A DNA stretch of 5,786 nt from Omnitrophica bacterium RBG_13_46_9 (GCA_001804045.1 MHFD01000069.1:9581-15366); one strand, 5' to 3'; counted from the stretch's first letter, positions 1 through 5,786 are shown. The notes: generated by a model from the letters alone, not told the origin. Numbers and translations are program-made.

Positions 1-1955
1 GTGAGTTCCTGACCATCGACCGTAAGTTTTATTATCCCGTAATCCGGTTTTTGCGCAAAATATCCGCTTATTTCGCAGACTTTTGCCACGCCCGGCCAAT
101 CGATAGAGACATTATCTATCCAGGGATAGTCCGAATACGGAGACGTGGTACTAAGAGTCGCCTGGAATTGGACATATCTACCGCTTCCCATAGAAAGGGA
201 ATGCGGGTTAAGGCCTGAATCGCTTATGCCGGACCAATCTGTGGCGCCCGCCATATCAAAGTTATCGCTCGAGCGCGCTTTCAGAGTTATGTCCGTCCCA
301 TCCGGCTTATAATATGCCCACCCTATCTGATTGTAGCTCGGGTCCGACACCTTGGTATCATATATTCCGGAGGTGACCGTTCCCTGGGCAACCCAATCCT
401 CAGCCTCTTCTACGGCATAGATGTTCGGAGAAGCCGTGGAGCCAACCCAGGTGTTTGCGGATGCCGAGTCGGTAATGCTGAAATAGGAATTGGTTATCGT
501 CACGTCGGCCACTTTCCAATACTTGACATTGGCATTCGGCGTGGAGAACGTCACAAAATAATCGTTTGTTTCATCGATACTAAACACCGCCCAATTGCTC
601 CACGCGTAGTAGCCGCCGGTTATATTTATGCCGGTCGGAGTGACTCCCACCGTACCGCCTATCGTCTGGCCTGCTTCATCCGGCTCCGGATTTCCAACCG
701 CAACAGGGCTGTCGCTAAAAAATAGTTGTACGGCCGTACCTGTCCCATCATCGCCCGCCGACCTTTCCGTAATCCAGGCTTCGCTTATATTTAAACTGGA
801 TGTGGAATGGGCTACAAATTTCACCCGGATCAATTCGCCATTCTGCTCGATAATATTAGACGCAAGGATGTTCCGTATGACGACATTGGCGGGAAGAAAC
901 ACTGTCTCATCATCAGAGGGGTAATCAACGCCGCTTAAGCCGGTTTGAATACTCGACTGCCAGCACCCTTCCCCGCCCTCTTTCGGTGTCGCCATTTTCA
1001 CGTATCGATCGTTCCCCGTAAGAAGTGTATTGACTCTTATGGAATCTTCGAAATTGCTTTCCCGCCAAAGGTCATAATACAACCTTAAAGTAACGGAGTC
1101 GGACAGGGCATTAGCATGGTATTCAAAATAATTATAGCCGCCAAACACCACCGAATAAACCTTGGAATAACCATCGCCGGTAGAGGCAACCGGGGTGTAA
1201 ACCTCGGCTTCCCTGACGCAACCGCTCGGGGTGATGGAGATGGAATCTATCCCCAGCTGAAAACCCGAAGACGACGCATTTTGCCCTATCACCTCGAATT
1301 TGAAATCGTGATTTCCCGGATCGAGCCTGATGCTACCGAATTCTATATTGTCGCTCCGTTTAGTCGTAGGGCTATACCCGTCAAACTCCTGGGATGTGGG
1401 CGAAATTGTCAAATCTACCAAATTCTTGAATATGACTTTTGTGGTAGCGTTAGCGCTGTTTGGCGCGGAGGATCCATCGCCCGTGACGACAACGCTGGCA
1501 AGTTGCGTGTCTCTCTGGGCCTTGTCTATCAGGATATCGTGATTACTGGTAAACTCTGTCCTTCGTAATTCCTGACTCCCCGAATCGGGCGGATTTTCAT
1601 AGACATGGTATATGACGCTCCTATCCCAATGTATATCCTCCCCCTCCAAAGAGAAAAATCCATTCGCGTCACGCGTGGACATCGGAAAGCTTATAGCCGT
1701 ATATTCCGTGTCGCCTGCGGCTTTGTATAGACTCGTATAAGTCGCGCTTGAAAGCCGCATCTCTTCTTTCAGCCGCTCCATACCCATTTCCAGATTTACC
1801 CTTAAGATCGTCCTGATGTGCTCAATGGTCCAATTCTTGTAAGCAAAATGCCACATACTCATGACTATGCCTATCAAGAACGCCCCTATGCCAAAGGCGA
1901 TCAAAACCTCGGTAAGAGACATTCCCTTATGTTTGTGACGCGAAATCTTTTTCAT
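1..1955 (-). CDS. Large PilW/GspJ-like pseudopilin with beta-rich C-terminal modules (3' end cut by window edge)
   Basis: The reading frame is open for 651 codons from the ATG at 1955 to the left window edge with no stop, so the C-terminus is missing. Residues 1-11 are a short basic leader (MKKISRHKHKG), followed by a prepilin-peptidase site: Gly11 at -1, Met12 at +1 and Glu16 at +5 in MSLTE. A hydrophobic helix covers about residues 17-38. An amphipathic stretch (about 44-70, containing NLEMGMERLKEEMR) fits the helix of PilW/GspJ-type minor pseudopilins. The remainder is beta-rich and rich in Ser, Thr, Asn, Gly and Asp. Residues about 207-241 (GNHDF, VIGQN, SSSGF, LGIDSI) resemble a galactose-binding/CBM-like sandwich, and about 529-622 (SGIYDTKV ... 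RYVQFQATLST ... PWIDNVSIDW) resembles a second adhesive sandwich type; both matches are from memory. Cysteines are visible at 246, 331 and 627. Ordinary PilW/GspJ proteins are about 200-350 residues, so this one is exceptionally large. The start lies 1 nt after the previous stop and has no Shine-Dalgarno sequence, implying translational coupling. A fibre-tip or surface-binding role is inferred. Confidence 0.88.
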   Translation of the reverse strand, partial: MKKISRHKHKGMSLTEVLIAFGIGAFLIGIVMSMWHFAYKNWTIEHIRTILRVNLEMGMERLKEEMRLSSATYTSLYKAAGDTEYTAISFPMSTRDANGFFSLEGEDIHWDRSVIYHVYENPPDSGSQELRRTEFTSNHDILIDKAQRDTQLASVVVTGDGSSAPNSANATTKVIFKNLVDLTISPTSQEFDGYSPTTKRSDNIEFGSIRLDPGNHDFKFEVIGQNASSSGFQLGIDSISITPSGCVREAEVYTPVASTGDGYSKVYSVVFGGYNYFEYHANALSDSVTLRLYYDLWRESNFEDSIRVNTLLTGNDRYVKMATPKEGGEGCWQSSIQTGLSGVDYPSDDETVFLPANVVIRNILASNIIEQNGELIRVKFVAHSTSSLNISEAWITERSAGDDGTGTAVQLFFSDSPVAVGNPEPDEAGQTIGGTVGVTPTGINITGGYYAWSNWAVFSIDETNDYFVTFSTPNANVKYWKVADVTITNSYFSITDSASANTWVGSTASPNIYAVEEAEDWVAQGTVTSGIYDTKVSDPSYNQIGWAYYKPDGTDITLKARSSDNFDMAGATDWSGISDSGLNPHSLSMGSGRYVQFQATLSTTSPYSDYPWIDNVSIDWPGVAKVCEISGYFAQKPDYGIIKLTVDGQEL

Positions 1956-1959
1956 TTTA
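1953..1959 (-). promoter_or_regulatory. Stop-start junction (TAA-A-ATG) coupling the two pseudopilin genes
   Basis: The stop codon of the PilV/GspI-like gene (1957-1959) is separated by one base from the ATG of the large pseudopilin (1953-1955). The 20 nt upstream are A/T-rich with no GGAG-like sequence. Termination-reinitiation is the likeliest way for the second gene to be translated, which would tie its amount to that of the first. Confidence 0.6.
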
Positions 1960-2433
1960 TTCAATATTAGAAAAAATCGTCGTAATTGTTATGACCGCGT
2001 TGGCCCTCCATTCTTTCTGGTACTGATAGATAACGTTCACCTCAACCCTCGTCATCCTCGCATCCCCGCCATAGCTCGTAGTTACGGCAGTCGTGCGCTT
2101 GAAGTCGCCGTTTAGATCTGAGACACCATTTGAATCTACGACCGTATCAGTTTCCACTAAATCGGGTAAGGTATTGAATCCGTGTGTGGAGATATAGCTT
2201 CGCGCTCTTTCTATCCTGTTTTTGGCCAGATTTGTAGCGGTATACTCGTAATCAATCCTTCTTGACAGGTCTACGGTGTGGACAAATACCGAAATAACGC
2301 TCACCATAACCAGGGAAACGATGACAACGGAAAATAGCGTTTCGACCAGAGTGATGGCTCTTGAATTTCCCGCAGGCGGTATCTTTACGCAAGATTTCCG
2401 GGAAATCCTATTCAAGATGTATATCTTCGACAT
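1957..2433 (-). CDS. PilV/GspI-like type IV pseudopilin (minor pilin)
   Basis: This is a 158-residue prepilin-type protein. In this numbering Ala26 is at -1, Ile27 at +1 and Glu31 at +5 (AITLVE), followed by a hydrophobic helix to about residue 48 (LFSVVIVSLVMVSVISVFV). After it comes ATNLAKNRIERARSY, the amphipathic continuation usual in PilV/GspI proteins, where it runs A..LA..RIE. The C-terminal half (DFKRTTAVT, then TRVEVNVIYQY and ITTIFSNIE) matches the beta-sheet ending of that family. Prepilin peptidase would cleave after Ala26, and the protein would act in pilus or pseudopilus initiation at the inner membrane. The leader is long, and Ala replaces the usual Gly at -1, which some pseudopilins tolerate. 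I chose the ATG at 2433 because GAGG lies 4 nt upstream (2438-2441). The ATG at 2445 would add MRGF but has AAGG only 2 nt away. Either start overlaps the RNase gene 3' end, by 26 or 38 nt. The next pseudopilin begins 1 nt after this stop codon. Confidence 0.87.
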   Translation of the reverse strand: MSKIYILNRISRKSCVKIPPAGNSRAITLVETLFSVVIVSLVMVSVISVFVHTVDLSRRIDYEYTATNLAKNRIERARSYISTHGFNTLPDLVETDTVVDSNGVSDLNGDFKRTTAVTTSYGGDARMTRVEVNVIYQYQKEWRANAVITITTIFSNIE

Positions 2434-3925
2434 GAAGCCTCGCATCGCCTTTTACCGTGATGACCTTCCTGAAATTTCTCTGCAGCGCATATAGAACATC
2501 TTTGAAGGAAGTCCCTATGAGACCGGCCACGTCGGGATGTAATATCAATGTCACCTCTCGCTGTTTCTTTTCCCCTAATAATCTTTTGAGCCTCCGCACC
2601 GCCTCTATCGCGATCGTGGCCGGGGTCTTTACCCGCCCCATGCCGTTACAATAAGGGCATTCATGGAAAGATACGCTCTCCGGGCTCTTCCTTATCCTCT
2701 GCCGCGTCATCTCAAGCAATCCTATTTGGGAAATGGGCAAAATATTTATCTTCGCCTTGTCTCTAGTAAACGCATTTTCCAGCGCCTCACACACCTGCCT
2801 TCTATGCGCTTTTTCGTTCATATCTATAAAATCAATGGCTATGATACCGCCTAAATCCCTCAGCATAATCTGCCTTGCAATCTCGACAGCTGCCTCCATA
2901 TTTGTCTTAAACGTCGTCTCCTCGGGATTTCTTTTACCCGTGAATTTACCCGTATTGACGTCTATGGCAACGAGGCTTTCTGTCTTTTCGATCAGGATGG
3001 AGCCGCCGCATTTCAGCAATACCTTCCTGCGAAAAAGCTCTTCTACGCGCTCTTCGACACCATAGCCCTCATAGAGCGGTGTCCTTCCCCTGTAGTAAAA
3101 GATTTTTCTTCGCAGCCTAGGCTGCATCGAACTGGCGAACCTTGATATCGTCCTGTACTCATCCTTTGAGTCAACCAGGATCTTTTCCACATCTTCGTCG
3201 AAATAGTCCCTTATGACCCTCAGCGGAAGATCATATTCCTCGTAAGCCAAAGAAGGCGCCTTGGATTTCTCGGCACGGAACCGGATGCGGGACCATAAAT
3301 TCAGGAGATATCTGATCTCCAATTTAAGTTGTCTCGCAGTGGCCTTAGCGCTCTGTGTCCTTGCTATGCAGCCCATACCGGGAGGCAGACCGGCCTCTTC
3401 CAGGGTCGTTTTCAGCTTTGACCGCTCTTGCCTATCCTCTATGCGCTTGGAAATGCCTATGGTATCATCGAAGGGCATCAAGACAAGATATTTCCCCGGC
3501 AGGCTTATGTCTGTAGTGATAAGGGCCCCTTTTGTGCCTATGGGCTCTTTCACAACCTGCACCAGAAGTTCCTGGCCTTTTTTAAAACGTTCAAAAGGGC
3601 TTTTAGCGCTTGCGGCGGAAGGCGCGGTGCCTTGGCTGCTGTTAAGGGGAGGACGATCTCCTAGCAAGACAACATCCTCTTCCAAAAACATCTTAGGAGC
3701 CTTCTTTTCCATATCCATGATATATAAAAATCCGTTTTTGCCCGTGCCGATATCGACAAAAGCCGCTCCTATGCCGGGCACAATAGACTCTATGACCCCT
3801 TTATAAATATTTCCGGCCAGGCGCGGCAGATCGGTCCTCTCTATATGAAATTCTTCCAGCTGTCCTTTGCGGATAATCGCGACTCGTTTCTCGTATGGCT
3901 CTACGCTGATAAGTATCTGTCTCAT
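2408..3925 (-). CDS. rng: Ribonuclease E/G family endoribonuclease (RNase G-sized)
   Basis: This 505-residue protein is a single-strand-specific endoribonuclease of the RNase E/G family, acting in the cytoplasm on 5'-monophosphorylated mRNA and on rRNA precursors. It opens with the family N-terminus (MRQILISVEPYEKRVAI). An S1 RNA-binding domain spans about 36-145 (NIYKGVIESIVPGIGAAFVDIG, then KGQELLVQVVKEPIGTKGA). The metal-binding catalytic aspartates are visible in IDVNTG (321-326, Asp322) and IDFIDM (364-369, Asp365), corresponding to E. coli RNase E Asp303 and Asp346. The zinc-link motif CPYCNG sits at 423-428 and corresponds to the CPxC that holds the dimer together. The length fits RNase G (about 490 residues), and there is no RNase E-type C-terminal degradosome scaffold. 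A low-complexity insert rich in Ser, Ala, Pro and Gly (about 90-112) splits the S1 domain. The ATG at 3925 has GAAGG 5 nt upstream. The gene sits between a secretin and two pseudopilins and is probably co-transcribed with them. RNase G versus a short RNase E is a naming choice; the family assignment is very secure. Confidence 0.97.
   Translation of the reverse strand: MRQILISVEPYEKRVAIIRKGQLEEFHIERTDLPRLAGNIYKGVIESIVPGIGAAFVDIGTGKNGFLYIMDMEKKAPKMFLEEDVVLLGDRPPLNSSQGTAPSAASAKSPFERFKKGQELLVQVVKEPIGTKGALITTDISLPGKYLVLMPFDDTIGISKRIEDRQERSKLKTTLEEAGLPPGMGCIARTQSAKATARQLKLEIRYLLNLWSRIRFRAEKSKAPSLAYEEYDLPLRVIRDYFDEDVEKILVDSKDEYRTISRFASSMQPRLRRKIFYYRGRTPLYEGYGVEERVEELFRRKVLLKCGGSILIEKTESLVAIDVNTGKFTGKRNPEETTFKTNMEAAVEIARQIMLRDLGGIIAIDFIDMNEKAHRRQVCEALENAFTRDKAKINILPISQIGLLEMTRQRIRKSPESVSFHECPYCNGMGRVKTPATIAIEAVRRLKRLLGEKKQREVTLILHPDVAGLIGTSFKDVLYALQRNFRKVITVKGDARLHVEDIHLE
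2438..2441 (-). promoter_or_regulatory. Ribosome binding site deciding the pseudopilin start
   Basis: GAGG on the minus strand lies 4 nt before the ATG at 2433 and inside the last codons of the RNase gene. The spacing is short but usable, and better than the 2-nt spacing available to the in-frame ATG at 2445. Ribosomes finishing the RNase gene (stop at 2408-2410) could also reinitiate here. Confidence 0.4.
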
Positions 3926-4008
3926 TATGGCCTTCGTCTTTCAGTTTTAGCCTTTCGCCCTCAAGCTTTCGGCTGCTGATAGCTTCAGAACGGAAGACAA
4001 AGAATGTT
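3926..4008 (-). promoter_or_regulatory. 83-nt gap before the RNase gene: RBS plus possible SD-masking stem
   Basis: This is the only gap longer than 30 nt in the window. On the minus strand GAAGG (3931-3935) lies 5 nt before the RNase ATG and is the obvious ribosome binding site. The segment 3931-3940 (AAGACGAAGG) can pair with 3994-4003 (TCTTTGTCTT) over 10 positions including two G-U pairs, which would place the binding site in a long-range stem closing a loop of about 53 nt. Between them lies a purine-rich degenerate repeat in which CGAAAG, CGAAAG, TGAAAG and CGAAGG recur every 13-14 nt. There is no hairpin followed by a T-run and no recognisable -35/-10 pair, so I call neither a terminator nor a promoter. 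The RBS is well supported; the stem is a by-eye proposal. Confidence 0.4.
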
Positions 4009-5640
4009 TTATTTCTTCTTTTTTCGAAAGTCAAACAGCGGCTTATGTTCTTTTTTAGACGCGGGGCTTTTGTCAGGTTCGGGCATTTCGATAAATACCT
4101 GTTCCGGGCCGGAAGAACCTTCCGCTTCTTTGTTTTTTATATCATCTGGAACCACTGTCTCGGAGACGTCGCGCGTCGCAAATTTCAATAACGTGTTCAT
4201 GTCTTTCACGATATGCACCGTTATGAAGAAAATAAGTTCCGTCTTCTCTTTCTCCTGGCCCTTGTGTTTTACAAGCCCTCCAACCACGGGTATGTCCCCG
4301 AACAGATCGCCAATCAAAGGCACCTTTTTCTCGATATCAATATTATTCTCTTTGACAAGGCCGCCTATGAAAATCGTGTCGCCGTCTTTTACCATAATCT
4401 GGGTATCGGCTTCTCTAGTGGACCACTTAGGCGCGCTTAATTCCTCGCTTATCTTTTCCAAACCGAGATAATTGCTGATTTCCGGCTTAAGCTCTATCAC
4501 GATCTCGTTGTTTACATTGACGTGCGGCGTGACGAGAAGCTTGATTCCCAGCTCTGTGGCGTTGTATCCGCTTATGACCCATCTGCCCGTCTCTTCGACT
4601 TGGCTAAATGTCGGAAAATTATACACCCTACCTACAAGAATTTTTGCCTCTTTATGATTTAGCGTCGTTATTCGCGGATTTGAGATAATCTCAGTCCTTA
4701 CCCTCTGTTTCAAAAGCTCAAGAACAGCCTGAAACTGAGTAAAATCAAGGGTGCCGTATGTAAATTCGCTTATATCCACAAACGGAAAAGGAGCCACCCA
4801 ATCAGAGGGGTATTCCGCGGAAGTCGTGGTCTCTACAGCGGCGCCGCCGCCTGACGGAGTAGTTTCCGAGGTTGTAGTGGGCCTGCCCCTGGGGAGATAC
4901 TCGAATATCTCATGCGGTACAGGCTGCAAACCGCCGTATACCTGGAATGGAATCGTTGTCGGTCTTTTTGCTCCTATGACTGATATCTTCATGTTCCAGT
5001 CGATACCCATCTTCTCGTCCTTTTCCAAAAGCGTCTCGAGTATCCTCGCCTCTATCATGATCTGCGGGGTCCTTTTGTCCAGGTCCTTGACTACCTGTTT
5101 TATCCTGTAGATATTTGTAGGTAGATCCGTGACGATCAGCGCGTTTACCCTGGAATCGTAAGCGAGCTTACCCCTATCAGTAACCATGTCTTTTACTACG
5201 GCGCGCGCGTCCTCCGCCGTAGCATAGTTCAGCGGTATGACCTCGGTCGAAAGCTCTTCGAGTTTGAGGCTGCTTACCGTTACCACTCGGATGATATTCT
5301 CTTCGCGCTCATACGCGTAGCCGTAATTCTTTACAAGAATATCCAACGCCGTTTCCCAAGGCTTATCCGTCAATTTGAGCGTTACCGACCCGGTCACATC
5401 CGGCGAGGGCACTATGTCGACACCGCTAACTTCGGCAAAATAGTCCAAGACAGCCCGGATATCGGCATCTTTGAAATTCACGGTTACATTGCCGGCTTTG
5501 ACATACGAAGTCTCTTCTTTTGCCATGGCGATTCCTCCAGCAACAGCGCCGCCCTGGGTAGCCTCTCCCTGCGGCTGAGCCTGCGCGCCCGAAAACAGAA
5601 ACGCTGCGATAAGGACATTGAGTAAAAATTTAATCTTCAC
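4009..5640 (-). CDS. pilQ: PilQ-like secretin, outer-membrane channel of a type IV pilus / type II secretion-like system
   Basis: This 543-residue secretin (from GTG) would form the outer-membrane ring through which the fibre or substrate passes. Residues 1-21 are a signal peptide: basic MKIK, hydrophobic LLNVLIAAFLF, cleavage after AQA. The STN/N0 domain spans about 51-122 (VNFKDADIRAVLDYFAEVSG, then VTLKLTDKPWETALDILVKN). One N1 ring-building domain spans about 133-190 (VIPLNYATAEDARAVV, then NALIVTD). The secretin core spans about 295-480 (RTEIISNPRITTLNHKEAKI), ending in the signature VPLIGDLFGDIPVVGG at 440-455 and ELIFFITVHIV. The tail of about 60 residues is charged and ends in a lysine run. 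There is no AMIN domain, so it is shorter than typical proteobacterial PilQ (about 700 or more). A Thr/Ser/Gly-rich insert occupies about 252-279. The GTG start has GGAGG with a 7-nt spacer and yields a normal signal peptide. The ATG at 5667 would add nine residues encoded across that ribosome binding site. Pilus versus type II secretion is not fully resolved; the pseudopilins and small upstream protein fit both. Confidence 0.94.
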   Translation of the reverse strand: MKIKFLLNVLIAAFLFSGAQAQPQGEATQGGAVAGGIAMAKEETSYVKAGNVTVNFKDADIRAVLDYFAEVSGVDIVPSPDVTGSVTLKLTDKPWETALDILVKNYGYAYEREENIIRVVTVSSLKLEELSTEVIPLNYATAEDARAVVKDMVTDRGKLAYDSRVNALIVTDLPTNIYRIKQVVKDLDKRTPQIMIEARILETLLEKDEKMGIDWNMKISVIGAKRPTTIPFQVYGGLQPVPHEIFEYLPRGRPTTTSETTPSGGGAAVETTTSAEYPSDWVAPFPFVDISEFTYGTLDFTQFQAVLELLKQRVRTEIISNPRITTLNHKEAKILVGRVYNFPTFSQVEETGRWVISGYNATELGIKLLVTPHVNVNNEIVIELKPEISNYLGLEKISEELSAPKWSTREADTQIMVKDGDTIFIGGLVKENNIDIEKKVPLIGDLFGDIPVVGGLVKHKGQEKEKTELIFFITVHIVKDMNTLLKFATRDVSETVVPDDIKNKEAEGSSGPEQVFIEMPEPDKSPASKKEHKPLFDFRKKKK

Positions 5641-5647
5641 AATATTA

Positions 5648-5652
5648 CCTCC
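5648..5652 (-). promoter_or_regulatory. Strong Shine-Dalgarno sequence fixing a GTG start for the secretin
   Basis: GGAGG on the minus strand is followed by a 7-nt spacer (TAATATT) and GTG at 5638-5640. This is near-ideal geometry. It argues against the longer ATG start at 5667, which has only a poor purine stretch upstream and would place the site inside the coding sequence. Confidence 0.8.
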
Positions 5653-5663
5653 GGATTTTAGAG

Positions 5664-5786
5664 TCATCTCTTTTCTTTATGGGGGTCGGCATAGAGATCG
5701 ACCTCGTATTCGATTTCATCGATAGACACAATAGCTTTATTTAACGATATCTTTTTTACGGTAAGCCGGCCTATAGTCTGGCCCTC
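5664..5786 (-). CDS. C-terminal fragment of a PilP/GspC/MshK-like secretin-partner protein (5' part beyond window)
   Basis: The frame is open from the right window edge to a TGA at 5664-5666 and gives 40 residues starting EGQTIGRLTVKKISLNKAIV and ending in a charged KEKR tail. The pattern 'E-G-x-x-I-G-x-L-x-V-x-x-I', then alternating hydrophobic residues with SIDEIEYEVDL, is what the small beta-barrel (HR-type) domain of PilP, GspC and MshK proteins usually looks like: a short strand, a value-setting loop and a closing strand. In those systems this domain sits in the periplasm and contacts the N0 domain of the secretin, which agrees with its place just upstream of a secretin gene, 23 nt before the GTG. 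Only the last part is visible, so membrane anchor and total size are unknown, and the family call rests on pattern and context. Confidence 0.6.
   Translation of the reverse strand, partial: EGQTIGRLTVKKISLNKAIVSIDEIEYEVDLYADPHKEKR

Noticed and set aside
628..924. 98-codon open frame on the plus strand, rich in Ser, Thr and Pro
   Set aside because: The composition mirrors the Gly/Thr/Asn-rich pseudopilin on the other strand; it is a shadow with no independent support.
1116..1568. 150-codon open frame on the plus strand
   Set aside because: It is antisense to the large pseudopilin, whose minus-strand frame is continuous through here and gives sensible beta-rich exported protein. The plus frame has no ribosome binding site or family match.
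3261..3806. 181-codon open frame on the plus strand
   Set aside because: It lies wholly antisense to the strongly conserved RNase E/G gene, shows no recognisable domain and no operon partner on that strand.
3961..3992. Possible hairpin (AAGCT ... AGCTT) after the secretin as a terminator
   Set aside because: The stem is only 5 bp with a loop of about 12 nt and no following T-run on the minus strand; not a credible rho-independent terminator.
3801..4034. 77-codon minus-strand frame bridging the secretin end and the RNase start
   Set aside because: It overlaps both real genes out of frame, its sequence is a highly charged readout of the purine-rich gap, and it has no good ribosome binding site.
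4004..4471. 155-codon plus-strand frame with hydrophobic stretches
   Set aside because: The Phe/Ser-rich start is the complement of the lysine run and charged tail of the secretin. It is antisense to the conserved secretin core.
5641..5667. ATG at 5667 as the secretin start, giving an ATGA overlap with the upstream gene
   Set aside because: It would encode nine extra residues across a perfect GGAGG and spoil the compact basic-plus-hydrophobic signal peptide. The GTG at 5640 fits better.
1..5786. CRISPR array, tRNA, rRNA, transposon ends or phage attachment site
   Set aside because: No evenly spaced direct repeats, cloverleaf-like segments, rRNA stretches, transposase reading frames or terminal inverted repeats were seen on either strand.

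Overview
The window is a compact run of genes, all on the minus strand, that reads from right to left as part of a type IV pilus / type II secretion-like cluster. In transcription order it holds: the last 40 codons of a small PilP/GspC/MshK-like protein (cut by the right edge), a secretin (PilQ-like outer-membrane channel), an RNase E/G-family endoribonuclease of RNase G size, a PilV/GspI-like pseudopilin, and a very large PilW/GspJ-like pseudopilin whose C-terminus runs off the left edge. Spacing is operon-like: about 23 nt before the secretin, 83 nt before the RNase gene, a 26-nt overlap between the RNase gene and the first pseudopilin, and a TAA-A-ATG junction between the two pseudopilins. 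I see no convincing promoter, rho-independent terminator, RNA gene, insertion sequence or CRISPR array, so transcription probably starts beyond the right edge and continues past the left edge.

The secretin and the two prepilin-type proteins belong to one envelope machine. The secretin forms the outer-membrane pore, the upstream fragment looks like the domain that links the inner-membrane assembly platform to the secretin, and the pseudopilins would prime or cap the fibre. The large pseudopilin is the most unusual item. After an ordinary cleavable prepilin N-terminus it carries more than 600 residues of beta-rich, exported-type sequence, including two stretches that resemble carbohydrate-binding or adhesion beta-sandwich modules. 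This suggests a tip adhesin or substrate-binding minor pilin. The RNase lies inside the cluster and is probably co-transcribed with it.

The organism must be a diderm bacterium because it has a secretin. Base composition is moderate (roughly balanced, judged by eye). The short AMIN-less secretin, the large decorated pseudopilins and an Rne/Rng-family gene embedded in the pilus operon recall uncultivated PVC-related lineages such as Omnitrophota, or Elusimicrobia-like bacteria. That placement is a low-confidence impression, not something the sequence proves. Every base of the window is assigned to a gene or to a gap shorter than 100 nt.
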